From a bacterium UBP6_UBA1196 (GTDB lineage: Bacteria > UBP6 > UBA1177): DNA of 10,029 nt. The translations under genes and the position numbers were made by a program. The DNA lies in assembly GCA_002310035.1 (NCBI GenBank), contig DBYC01000005.1, positions 1-10,029 of the forward strand. Direction: 5' to 3'. Of the stretch, positions 1-6,351 are shown one piece after another (position 1 is the stretch's first letter; each line of letters begins with the position of its first letter). The notes beneath the pieces were generated by a model that did no database searches, was not told the origin of the DNA, and saw only the letters and a list, made by a program, of their open reading frames with translations.

Positions 1-101
1 TCCCAGAATTTTTTATCTTCAGGGAGAGCGACCTGCTCGTTTTTATTCGCGACATCGCATACATCTTCGATCGTTAAATCATTTCCGTTTACAACTTTCA
101 T
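1..101 (-). CDS. hutH: Aromatic amino acid ammonia-lyase, HutH-like (N-terminus only)
   Basis: Partial gene: 33 codons from an ATG at 101-99, then the window edge. The readable start, MKVVNGNDLTIEDV followed by CDVANKNEQVAL, matches the usual opening of histidine ammonia-lyase: a short strand, then 'LT.EDV..VA', then a Val-x-Leu segment before the first helix. That family deaminates histidine to urocanate in the cytoplasm using an MIO cofactor formed from an Ala-Ser-Gly triad, which lies outside the window. Phenylalanine/tyrosine ammonia-lyases share this start, so the substrate is open. The gene follows the lipoprotein by only 6 bp. Its Shine-Dalgarno (GAGGA on the minus strand, about 109-105) overlaps the upstream TGA, so the two genes are probably co-transcribed and translationally coupled. 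The family call rests on the N-terminus alone. Confidence 0.55.
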   Translation of the reverse strand, partial: MKVVNGNDLTIEDVCDVANKNEQVALPEDKKFW

Positions 102-107
102 TTTTCC

Positions 108-1463
108 TCACTTGTAGTCGTATTTCACTCTCAAAGCGGCCGGGCCAAAATCAAGAAGAATTTTTTCAGATCCTCCGGCCTTCGTATCAAGAGATTTAAG
201 GTAAGTATTCGATTCTTCGTCAACAAAGTAATAAATTTTTCCAGTAAGCGTGCTGAAATCTATAGGATTTGCCGCAAAAGCGTTGATGTTCGAGTCTATT
301 TTCGAAATTTTTCCTTCTTTCGGCTTGTAAAGCAGAAGAGTGTTTTCGTTTTTCAGGATGTTGTTTGAAAAAATAATGTAGAAATCACCGTTATCGGCAA
401 TCGAAAGGTCAACGAAATCGCCGTCAAGGATGTTGTTTTCCTCCTCCGATTCACTGAGAACTTTTTTTACCTCGTAATTATCCGTATTTACTTGCAGAAG
501 TGCTCCGTCACCTTGTTTCCAGTTGCCGGTCGTCGTAAGATAGATGTGGTTTTTATCGACATTGGCGTTGTATTCGATTTTTCCGTTCGGGTTCGTTGTC
601 GGAAGGTCTATCCTTTCGACTGAATAATTTTTAAGGTCAACGACTGCGATTTCCCCTTTTTCCGAAGTATTCTGGGCATTAAGGTTCTGCAGCGCGACAA
701 AAAGTTTCTTGCCTATAACTTTCATTTTAGTAGGTGTCGCCGATTTGCTGTCGCTTATTTCAAGTTCCGAGATCTGAATGTTTTCAAGATCGTTTTTTAT
801 GATCTGAAGTTTGCTCAGGCTCCATGCCGAAACGATGAATTCATCTTTGAATGGATTGTAAACCATGTCCTGCATATTGATGTAAGTGTCTGATTTTATT
901 TTAATTTCTTTTTTAAAATCAAAATCTTCGCCGAAGAAGTAAAGCGAAGAGGAATCGTGCCTTCCGACGACTGCAAAACCTTCCGTAAAAGCGGCAAGAT
1001 TAAGATCCGCTCCATCTGAACTTCCCATTCCTCCGTCGACCGGAATTTCCTTAAAAGTGTCGAGTTTTTCGTCTTTTGCATAGTAAACGTGACCGCTCAT
1101 CGGAACATCGTAGCCGCCGACAGTCGCCACAAGAAGATGAGAAGCGACGATTTCCGGCTCCGGAATTTCCTCGTCAGGAGTTTCAGGAGTTTCGTCCGAA
1201 GTCTCTGAATCAGGTGTTTCGGAATCTGGACTTTCAGAATCGGGATTTTCGTCAGGAGTTCCCTGATTATCCCCATCGTTTCCGCCGTTTTCATTGTCAG
1301 GTTCTGACTCGGAATCTGAAGTTTCGTCTTCGTCGCCGATTTCAAAGGCATCGACATCGAGAGAATCGTCCATTTCAGGAAGATCTGGAAGCGTCGAATC
1401 TTCGCAACTGACTAAAAACATAAATAAAATCAATGCCAAAACCGAAAAAACAATCTTTTTCAT
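108..1463 (-). CDS. Lipoprotein with acidic stalk and probable beta-propeller domain
   Basis: A 451-residue protein. Residues 1-19 are a lipoprotein signal peptide (MKK, a hydrophobic core, then Leu-Val-Ser before Cys20), so the mature protein should be lipid-anchored. Residues about 21-105 are a disordered acidic stalk rich in Asp, Glu, Ser, Pro and Thr, with PDSE-type repeats at 74-90. Residues about 106-451 show recurring short strand patterns (GEIAVVDLKNYSVERIDLP, then DGALLQVNTDNYEVKKVL, then NGDFYIIFSNN), typical of YncE-like or surface-layer beta-propellers; I recognise no catalytic motif. The only upstream Shine-Dalgarno candidate (AAAGGA) sits very close to the ATG. A good promoter lies about 35 bp upstream, and the gene is divergent from riboswitch-controlled btuB. 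By analogy with BtuG it may be a surface cobalamin-binding partner, but it might equally be unrelated. The lipoprotein call is firm, the fold probable, the function unknown. Confidence 0.8.
   Translation of the reverse strand: MKKIVFSVLALILFMFLVSCEDSTLPDLPEMDDSLDVDAFEIGDEDETSDSESEPDNENGGNDGDNQGTPDENPDSESPDSETPDSETSDETPETPDEEIPEPEIVASHLLVATVGGYDVPMSGHVYYAKDEKLDTFKEIPVDGGMGSSDGADLNLAAFTEGFAVVGRHDSSSLYFFGEDFDFKKEIKIKSDTYINMQDMVYNPFKDEFIVSAWSLSKLQIIKNDLENIQISELEISDSKSATPTKMKVIGKKLFVALQNLNAQNTSEKGEIAVVDLKNYSVERIDLPTTNPNGKIEYNANVDKNHIYLTTTGNWKQGDGALLQVNTDNYEVKKVLSESEEENNILDGDFVDLSIADNGDFYIIFSNNILKNENTLLLYKPKEGKISKIDSNINAFAANPIDFSTLTGKIYYFVDEESNTYLKSLDTKAGGSEKILLDFGPAALRVKYDYK
1149..1322 (-). repeat. 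Low-complexity acidic repeat tract (PDSE-type)
   Basis: Encodes residues about 48-105 of the lipoprotein. Short degenerate units such as PDSESPDSETPDSETSD recur, and on the DNA level hexamers like 'tcagaatc' and 'tcaggagt' recur on the plus strand. The tract probably forms an extended spacer holding the globular domain away from the membrane. Repeats like this can change length by slippage. It also produces spurious open frames on both strands. Confidence 0.8.
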
Positions 1464-1497
1464 ATCCTTTGACCAAAAAACTTAGTAAAACCGCGCG

Positions 1498-1525
1498 ATA
1501 ATACAAAAAGAGCCTTTTTTGTCCA
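1498..1525 (-). promoter_or_regulatory. Sigma70-type promoter for the lipoprotein gene
   Basis: Read on the minus strand, TGGACA (1525-1520) is followed after 16 bp by TATTAT (1503-1498). Each box matches five of six consensus bases. Transcription would start near 1491, giving a leader of about 28 nt before the ATG at 1463. It lies back-to-back with the btuB promoter, so the two divergent genes share a control region of about 120 bp. Confidence 0.55.
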
Positions 1526-1553
1526 GTTTTAAGCTGTTTTTGCTGAAACTTTG

Positions 1554-1581
1554 TTGACTTACAAAAGATAATTGATAGTTT
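1554..1581 (+). promoter_or_regulatory. Candidate promoter for the cobalamin riboswitch and btuB
   Basis: TTGACT (1554-1559) is followed after 16 bp by a weak -10, TAGTTT (1576-1581). An alternative -10, GATAAT (1567-1572), fits the consensus better but has only a poor -35 (TGAAAC, 1544-1549). Either would start transcription at about 1579-1588, just before or at the first recognisable riboswitch bases. Which box is used cannot be settled by eye. Confidence 0.4.
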
Positions 1582-1690
1582 AGCCTGTCCGAATTCCGGC
1601 GGAAATCGGTGAAAATCCGATGCTGTCCCGCAACCGTTAGGTTAAAAACCAAGCCGGATACGCTGTTTCGGATTGCATTAGATCCCCGAG
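1582..1690 (+). promoter_or_regulatory. Cobalamin (B12) riboswitch
   Basis: The conserved cobalamin aptamer core is visible in order: GGTGAAAATCC (1608-1618) in a short hairpin closed by TCGG/CCGA (1606-1620), then GCTGTCCCGCAACCGT (1622-1637), then the B12-box-like AAGCCGGATACGCTG (1651-1665). Peripheral helices look short. These RNAs bind adenosyl- or other cobalamins and shut off expression of B12 uptake or synthesis genes. No hairpin with a following T-run separates the aptamer from the start codon, while a strong Shine-Dalgarno lies within 30 nt of the B12 box. Control is therefore more likely at translation initiation than by termination. Its placement directly before btuB supports the substrate of that receptor. 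The outer boundaries are approximate. Confidence 0.9.
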
Positions 1691-1695
1691 GAGGG
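1688..1695 (+). promoter_or_regulatory. Shine-Dalgarno fixing the TTG start of btuB
   Basis: GAGGAGGG lies 4 nt before the TTG at 1700-1702. No in-frame ATG or GTG nearby would keep the signal peptide, so this site decides the non-ATG start. It is also the obvious target for sequestration by the riboswitch expression platform. Confidence 0.75.
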
Positions 1696-1699
1696 AAAA

Positions 1700-3862
1700 T
1701 TGCCGGTTTTCCGATTTTTATTTTTATCAATTTTTCTCATTTCGACATTTTCCATTTTTCCCGATGAACCTGTAACCAACGTAGAGACGTTTCCTGAAAC
1801 ATCTCAAAACGAAATGTCTCAAGAAACAGAGACGTACCAGGGCACGTCTCTACAAGAACCAGAAACATCCAAAAAACCGGCAAAATCTGATGATAACAAA
1901 ATTGTAGTAAAAGGTTCGCGAAAGAAGAAAACTTCCAGTGACACAACAGCGGCGCAGGAATCGGTAAACTCAAAAGAAATAGAGGAAAAACAATCAGTTA
2001 CAACCGGGGACGCGGTCAAGGAGATGACTGGCGTATATGTCAACGGCGACGGAAGAACCGGACAGTCGCAGTTCCTTTTTGTCAGAGGTTTCAGAAGTGC
2101 CGATGTTCTTGTTCTTGTCGACGGAGTGGAACTGCGCAATCCATTAAGTCCCAACGGTGCGGCTGATCTTTCAATGAGCCCTGAAAATATTGCAAAGATC
2201 GATCTTTTGAAAGGGCCTCAGCCAGTCCTTTTCGGAAGCGGGGCAATCGCCGGAGTCCTTGACATAAAGACCAAAAAAGGACACGGAAAACCGAAATTCA
2301 CGGCTTCTGCTTCGACAGCGGTCCTTGATATGAGCAGTAGCCGTTACATTCCCGACACGACAAATGTCAGCGCAAACCTGAGCGGCTCGAAAAACCGCTT
2401 TTTCTATTCCGGCGGCGGCTCTTTTTTCTACACTAAAGGAATTTCAATGGCCGATTCATACAAGGATATAAAGGAAAATCTCTATACTAAAACACCGGAA
2501 AACGATTCTGTGATCAAAGGTTCGCTCTATTTCCGCGGCGGAATCGACATAAATAATGACAACACATGGGAAATAATACTGCGCGGCAATGTTGCGAAGG
2601 CTGAAATCGATGACGGTCCAGGACTCGGAATGGACGATCCAAACCGGAATCTTTTGAACGGAAATGTGCTTTTAAAGACTGGCATCGATTCAAATTTATT
2701 CAATAAAATATGGAATTTAAAGTTCGATGTCTCAATGCTTCTAAGCTCTCTGGGAGACAAGGATCCGGCCGATCCCGGCAGAATGGCTGGTGATTTAAAA
2801 AGCCGATACCGCTCAATGACCTTTGCCGCCAACTGGAAAAACAGCGTGAACCCTGTCGAGTGGTATGAACTCGTCACCGGGCTTGATTTCAGTACGGAAT
2901 CCGGAACTGCCGACTACGAGGATTATTCGGCAGGACGCTATTTCAACATGGATTTTGTTCCCAATCCCGATGTAAATCTGGACATTTACGCGTTTAACAT
3001 CTTCAAACCTCTGGACAAGCTGGAACTTAATGCCGGCGGACGTCTCCAGACCAACTTTTACCAGATTTCGCTTCTTGACAAGGATACCGACGAAGCGCTT
3101 CCGAACGAGACAAAAAAGAATGTTGAACCCACATTTTCAGTCGGCGCGGCCTATGAAACGCCGATCGAGCTCGGTTTCAAGGCAAGGTTTGCCCGCGGAA
3201 CGAAAACACCTACTCTTTTCCAGCGTTTTAGCCGCTATGCCAACCTATATCAGGAATTGAAACCGGAAACAGCCTACGGATTCGACGGAGCAATACAACA
3301 GTATTTTGTAGAGAGGAAGATCCTGCTTGAGGCAGGTTACTTTTACGAACTCAAGATAAACAACATAGATCTTGATAAAAGCGGAATATATTCGAACAGA
3401 TACAGAATTGAAAACCACGGGCTCGAAATCGCTTTTCACACAAAACCGTTCTGGGGAGTGAGCCTCAGAAGCGCATACACCTGGATTTTCAAAATGCAGG
3501 AATACAAAGTCGTTGAATATAAAGGGGAAAAATACAAGGCGAAAACTCCGACACTTATGCGTCCGCAGCACTCGTTCAATGCAGTTTTAAATTATAACTA
3601 TGAGAAAATTCTTAATATTTCTCTCGAACTCAACTATGTAGGCGAACGCAAAGACGAGGTCTATAATTACCCGAAAACGCCTTATATTATCACTGCCGAT
3701 GATTTTGTGATCCTCAATTTTGCCGTTTCATACAAAATCAATAGCTTTGTGACGATATTCGCAAAAATAGAAAACATGCTTGACAATGACGACTATGCCT
3801 ACTCTGTTGAATACGGTACCGCCGGCATTACGCCATGGATCGGGCTGAAAGTTAATCTTTGA
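1700..3862 (+). CDS. btuB: TonB-dependent outer-membrane cobalamin receptor
   Basis: A 720-residue TonB-dependent receptor that should import cobalamin across the outer membrane, powered by TonB-ExbB-ExbD. Residues 1 to about 22 are a signal peptide. A Thr/Glu/Gln-rich linker (about 25-65) precedes a TonB box-like KIVVK at 67-71. The plug domain spans about 82-194, with classic motifs: FLFVRGFRSADVLVLVDGV (126-143), PENIAKIDLLKGPQPVLFGS and GAIAGVLDIKTKKG. The rest is a 22-strand-type barrel of alternating aromatic/polar strands, containing the common 'KPE.AYGFDGAI' segment and ending in WIGLKVNL. Length is usual for the class. Translation starts at TTG. Specificity for B12 comes mainly from the upstream riboswitch and the BtuF gene nearby; other TonB receptors share the same fold. 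Odd point: a 73-bp palindromic repeat encodes residues 28-52. It ends 1 bp from the fabF stop on the other strand. Confidence 0.88.
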   Translation: MPVFRFLFLSIFLISTFSIFPDEPVTNVETFPETSQNEMSQETETYQGTSLQEPETSKKPAKSDDNKIVVKGSRKKKTSSDTTAAQESVNSKEIEEKQSVTTGDAVKEMTGVYVNGDGRTGQSQFLFVRGFRSADVLVLVDGVELRNPLSPNGAADLSMSPENIAKIDLLKGPQPVLFGSGAIAGVLDIKTKKGHGKPKFTASASTAVLDMSSSRYIPDTTNVSANLSGSKNRFFYSGGGSFFYTKGISMADSYKDIKENLYTKTPENDSVIKGSLYFRGGIDINNDNTWEIILRGNVAKAEIDDGPGLGMDDPNRNLLNGNVLLKTGIDSNLFNKIWNLKFDVSMLLSSLGDKDPADPGRMAGDLKSRYRSMTFAANWKNSVNPVEWYELVTGLDFSTESGTADYEDYSAGRYFNMDFVPNPDVNLDIYAFNIFKPLDKLELNAGGRLQTNFYQISLLDKDTDEALPNETKKNVEPTFSVGAAYETPIELGFKARFARGTKTPTLFQRFSRYANLYQELKPETAYGFDGAIQQYFVERKILLEAGYFYELKINNIDLDKSGIYSNRYRIENHGLEIAFHTKPFWGVSLRSAYTWIFKMQEYKVVEYKGEKYKAKTPTLMRPQHSFNAVLNYNYEKILNISLELNYVGERKDEVYNYPKTPYIITADDFVILNFAVSYKINSFVTIFAKIENMLDNDDYAYSVEYGTAGITPWIGLKVNL
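1781..1853 (+). repeat. Palindromic repeat element inside the btuB linker
   Basis: A perfect 10-bp inverted repeat, GTAGAGACGT (1781-1790) and ACGTCTCTAC (1844-1853), bounds a 73-bp segment. Inside are a second hairpin pairing AGAGACGT (1828-1835) with the same right arm, a small palindrome GTTTC-CT-GAAAC (1789-1800), and an imperfect direct repeat (1796-1807 against 1811-1822, 10 of 12 identical). It encodes residues 28-52, between the signal peptide and the TonB box, where extra sequence is tolerable. Palindromes with GTAGAGACG arms recur, from memory, as dispersed short repeats in several bacterial genomes. No clear target-site duplication is visible, so insertion is inferred. Confidence 0.6.
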
Positions 3863-3863
3863 T

Positions 3864-5111
3864 TTATTTTGCCGCTTTGAAAACCAGTGCGGAATTCTGC
3901 CCGCCGAATCCGAAAGAATTTGTTAAAACGATTTTTGTTTCGGCTTTTCTTGCGAAATTGGGAACATAGTCAAGATCGCATTCCGTGTCAGGATTTTCCA
4001 GATTGATCGTCGGAGGGATAACTCCTGAAATTATTGAAGAAACTGCCGCGATCGCTTCAAATGCCGCAGCCGAACCCAAAGTGTGGCCGAGCATCGATTT
4101 AATTGAAACGACCGGGGTTTTATATGCATTTTCACCGAAAACCGCCTTTATAGCCTTTGTTTCAGTCGTATCGTTTGCCAGAGTTCCTGTTCCGTGCGCC
4201 ATGATCAGATCGACTTTGGAAATGCCGGCTTCACAAAGTGCCGATTTCATTGCGTTTTTTGCACCTGTTCCGTCGGGATCCGGCGAAGTTATATGAAATG
4301 CGTCGGCTGAACTTCCTGTGCCAGCCAGCTCAGCGTAAATGTTGGCATTTCTGGAAACTGCGTGTTCAAAGGATTCAAGGATCAGTATCCCGCTTCCTTC
4401 ACCCATAACGAATCCGTCACGGTTTTTGTCAAAAGGTCTTGAAGCTTTTTCCGGCTCGTTGTTTCTCACAGAAAGGGCTTTCATCGATGAAAATGCCGCC
4501 AGAACAAGCGGATTCAGCGGGGCTTCGCTTCCGCCGCAGATCATGACATCGGCTTCCCCGGTTTGAATAAGTCTTGCCGCTGCTGCAATCGCATGGGATG
4601 ATGAAGCGCATGCTGTCGAAACTGTCTCGTTTACCCCTTTCGCGCCGAAAAGAATCGAAAGAGTCCCGGCTGCCATATTCGGAATCATCATCGGCACGCA
4701 AAACGGCGAGACCCGGTTCGCTCCGCGCTCAAGCAGGATTTTGTGCTGTTCAAGAGTCGTCGAAATTCCGCCGAAACCGGTTCCAAGAACTATTCCGAAG
4801 CGGTTTTTATCAAGCTTTTCGAGGTCGATACCGGAATCGATAATGGCATCTTTCGCGGCGACAGCTGCAAATTGCGTGAAACGGTTCATTCTGCGTGTTT
4901 CGCTTTTTGGAAAGTAAGGATCAGGATCAAAATTTTTTATTTCTGCCGCGATTTTTGTTTTAAAACCGGATGTATCGAAAGAAGAAATCAGCGAAACTGC
5001 CGGATTTCCGGCAATAAGATTATCAAAAAAAGTATGCCTGCCGATACCGAAAGGGGTAACGCACCCCATCCCCGTGACCGCGACGCGCCTTTTTTCGGAA
5101 GATCCGCTCAT
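3864..5111 (-). CDS. fabF: Beta-ketoacyl-ACP synthase II
   Basis: A 415-residue condensing enzyme that joins malonyl-ACP to a growing acyl-ACP in cytoplasmic type II fatty acid synthesis. The Cys-His-His triad is intact: Cys168 in STACASSS, His306 in MAHGTGTLANDTTE and His343 in IKSMLGHTLGSAAA, with the supporting Lys338. The glycine-rich C-terminal motif NSFGFGGQNSALV (398-410) is present. Length and spacing follow FabF (KAS II) rather than FabH, which lacks the second His arrangement. FabB and FabF share all these motifs; the acpP-fabF gene order favours FabF. The ATG overlaps the acpP stop as ATGA (5111-5108), and there is no strong Shine-Dalgarno, so translation is probably coupled to acpP. 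The TAA at 3866-3864 faces the btuB stop across 1 bp. Confidence 0.95.
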   Translation of the reverse strand: MSGSSEKRRVAVTGMGCVTPFGIGRHTFFDNLIAGNPAVSLISSFDTSGFKTKIAAEIKNFDPDPYFPKSETRRMNRFTQFAAVAAKDAIIDSGIDLEKLDKNRFGIVLGTGFGGISTTLEQHKILLERGANRVSPFCVPMMIPNMAAGTLSILFGAKGVNETVSTACASSSHAIAAAARLIQTGEADVMICGGSEAPLNPLVLAAFSSMKALSVRNNEPEKASRPFDKNRDGFVMGEGSGILILESFEHAVSRNANIYAELAGTGSSADAFHITSPDPDGTGAKNAMKSALCEAGISKVDLIMAHGTGTLANDTTETKAIKAVFGENAYKTPVVSIKSMLGHTLGSAAAFEAIAAVSSIISGVIPPTINLENPDTECDLDYVPNFARKAETKIVLTNSFGFGGQNSALVFKAAK

Positions 5112-5344
5112 AAGGATTCTTTTACAGATTTGATATACTCCGCTATATCACCAAGATTACGGAATTCATTCAATTTTTCGTCAGGAATCTCGATTTCGAA
5201 ACAATCTTCAATTTTCATAATGATTTCAATAACATCCAAAGAGTCGATCTTCATGTCCTTAAGTGAAGTTTCAGGGGTGATCTGAATGCTTTCGTCAAGT
5301 GAGAGATGACTTCTGACGACATCGGCAATTTTTTCGAAATACAT
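5108..5344 (-). CDS. acpP: Acyl carrier protein
   Basis: A 78-residue acidic four-helix protein that carries acyl chains as thioesters on a 4'-phosphopantetheine arm. The attachment serine is Ser35 in KIDSLDVIEIIMKIED, the hallmark DSL motif, at the usual position in a protein of the usual length. Its Shine-Dalgarno (GGAG, 5354-5351) overlaps the fabD TAG stop, with a 9-bp gap between the genes. Its own TGA overlaps the fabF ATG. Position between fabD and fabF marks it as the fatty-acid-synthesis ACP rather than a secondary-metabolism carrier. Both holo-ACP synthase and any second ACP are outside the window. Confidence 0.95.
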   Translation of the reverse strand: MYFEKIADVVRSHLSLDESIQITPETSLKDMKIDSLDVIEIIMKIEDCFEIEIPDEKLNEFRNLGDIAEYIKSVKESL

Positions 5345-5353
5345 AGGTTTCTC

Positions 5354-6292
5354 CTATAGTTCCAAATTTTTAAATGTTTCCATATTTTCTACATTTTGTA
5401 TTTTTACTTCTGCACCGAGAGCGGCGGCTGTTTTTCTGACTAGCCCTGAAAGTGAAGTCCCCGGACCGATTTCAACAAAATTCCTGACTCCGTTTTCTAT
5501 CATAAATTCGACTGACGGCTTCCAGAGAACAGTGCTGTAAAACTGTTTTACCAAAGCAGGCTTTATTTCGGAAGAGTCGGCATAAGGTCTGGCAGTGACA
5601 TTTGAAACCACAGTTTTATTCAATTCTGACACACTGTAATCATTGAGTATTTTTTCAAATTCCACTGATGCACCGCGTAGCAGCGATGTGTGGAAAGGGG
5701 CGCTCACAGGAAGAAAAACGGCACGGACTCTGCAACTTTTTTTGATCAGATCCACTGCCGCCTGGACCGCTTCGACATTCCCCGAAACGACCACCTGAGA
5801 CGGTGAATTGAAATTTGAAATTTCAACGACGCCTGAACCTTTTATTTCTTTAAGGAATTCAGAAACTTCATCATATCCGAGACCGACAATGGGAGCCATT
5901 GCGCCGACACCTTCAGGAACTGCTTCCTGCATTATTCTGCCACGTTCTTTCGCTATTATGACAGCATCGGCAAAATTTAAAGCTCCGGCATAGACAAGCG
6001 CGGTGTATTCGCCAAGACTGAGGCCAGCCGCGAAATCAGCTGAAAGTCCTGTATCTTGAGTAATGACCTTGAAAATTGCGGCAGAAACAGTGAGAAGTGC
6101 CGGTTGCGTAACTTCCGTCCGCATCAGGTCTTCATTCGTTCCATTCATCACGACTTCGAGAAGATCAAAGTCAAGTCTGTCGGATGCTTCTTCAAAAACT
6201 CTCGAAAATACTGGAAAATTACCGACGAAATCGCGTCCCATTCCGGCATATTGAGAACCTTGTCCCGGAAAAATAAAAGCTGTTTTTGCCAT
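5354..6292 (-). CDS. fabD: Malonyl-CoA:ACP transacylase
   Basis: A 312-residue cytoplasmic enzyme that moves malonate from CoA to ACP, supplying the extender unit for fatty acid synthesis. The nucleophile Ser92 lies in GLSLGEY; other active-site residues are Gln11 in FPGQGSQ, Arg117 in AKERGRIMQ and His201 in APFHTSLL. These positions coincide with the E. coli FabD numbering. The C-terminal EIGPGTSLSGLVRKT is also typical. It starts at an ATG with a good Shine-Dalgarno (GAGGTG) just upstream. A promoter candidate lies within 60 bp upstream, so the fab genes may be expressed independently of the tenI-btuF-TerB genes before them. The next gene, acpP, begins 9 bp after the stop. Confidence 0.95.
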   Translation of the reverse strand: MAKTAFIFPGQGSQYAGMGRDFVGNFPVFSRVFEEASDRLDFDLLEVVMNGTNEDLMRTEVTQPALLTVSAAIFKVITQDTGLSADFAAGLSLGEYTALVYAGALNFADAVIIAKERGRIMQEAVPEGVGAMAPIVGLGYDEVSEFLKEIKGSGVVEISNFNSPSQVVVSGNVEAVQAAVDLIKKSCRVRAVFLPVSAPFHTSLLRGASVEFEKILNDYSVSELNKTVVSNVTARPYADSSEIKPALVKQFYSTVLWKPSVEFMIENGVRNFVEIGPGTSLSGLVRKTAAALGAEVKIQNVENMETFKNLEL

Positions 6293-6321
6293 ATCACCTC
6301 AACAAACCTTACTGCGCGGAT

Positions 6322-6351
6322 TTTTTACTCAAAACAGAGTGCTTTTGTCAA
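6322..6351 (-). promoter_or_regulatory. Internal promoter for fabD-acpP-fabF
   Basis: On the minus strand a perfect -35, TTGACA (6351-6346), is followed after 18 bp by TAAAAA (6327-6322), a four-of-six -10. The site overlaps the last codons of the TerB-like gene. The predicted start near 6315 leaves a leader of about 23 nt before fabD. It would keep the lipid genes expressed if upstream transcription is off. Confidence 0.5.

Noticed and set aside
1076..1411. Open frames on the plus strand and other frames across the lipoprotein stalk
   Set aside because: They arise from the repetitive acidic codons on the other strand; the translations are Arg/Phe-rich low-complexity sequence without a ribosome binding site.
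1482..1730. Minus-strand frame across the btuB leader
   Set aside because: It runs through the riboswitch and btuB signal-peptide region in antisense, with no family resemblance.
3840..3910. Bidirectional terminator between btuB and fabF
   Set aside because: The bases around the two stops show only short GC pairings and no stem followed by a T-run on either strand.
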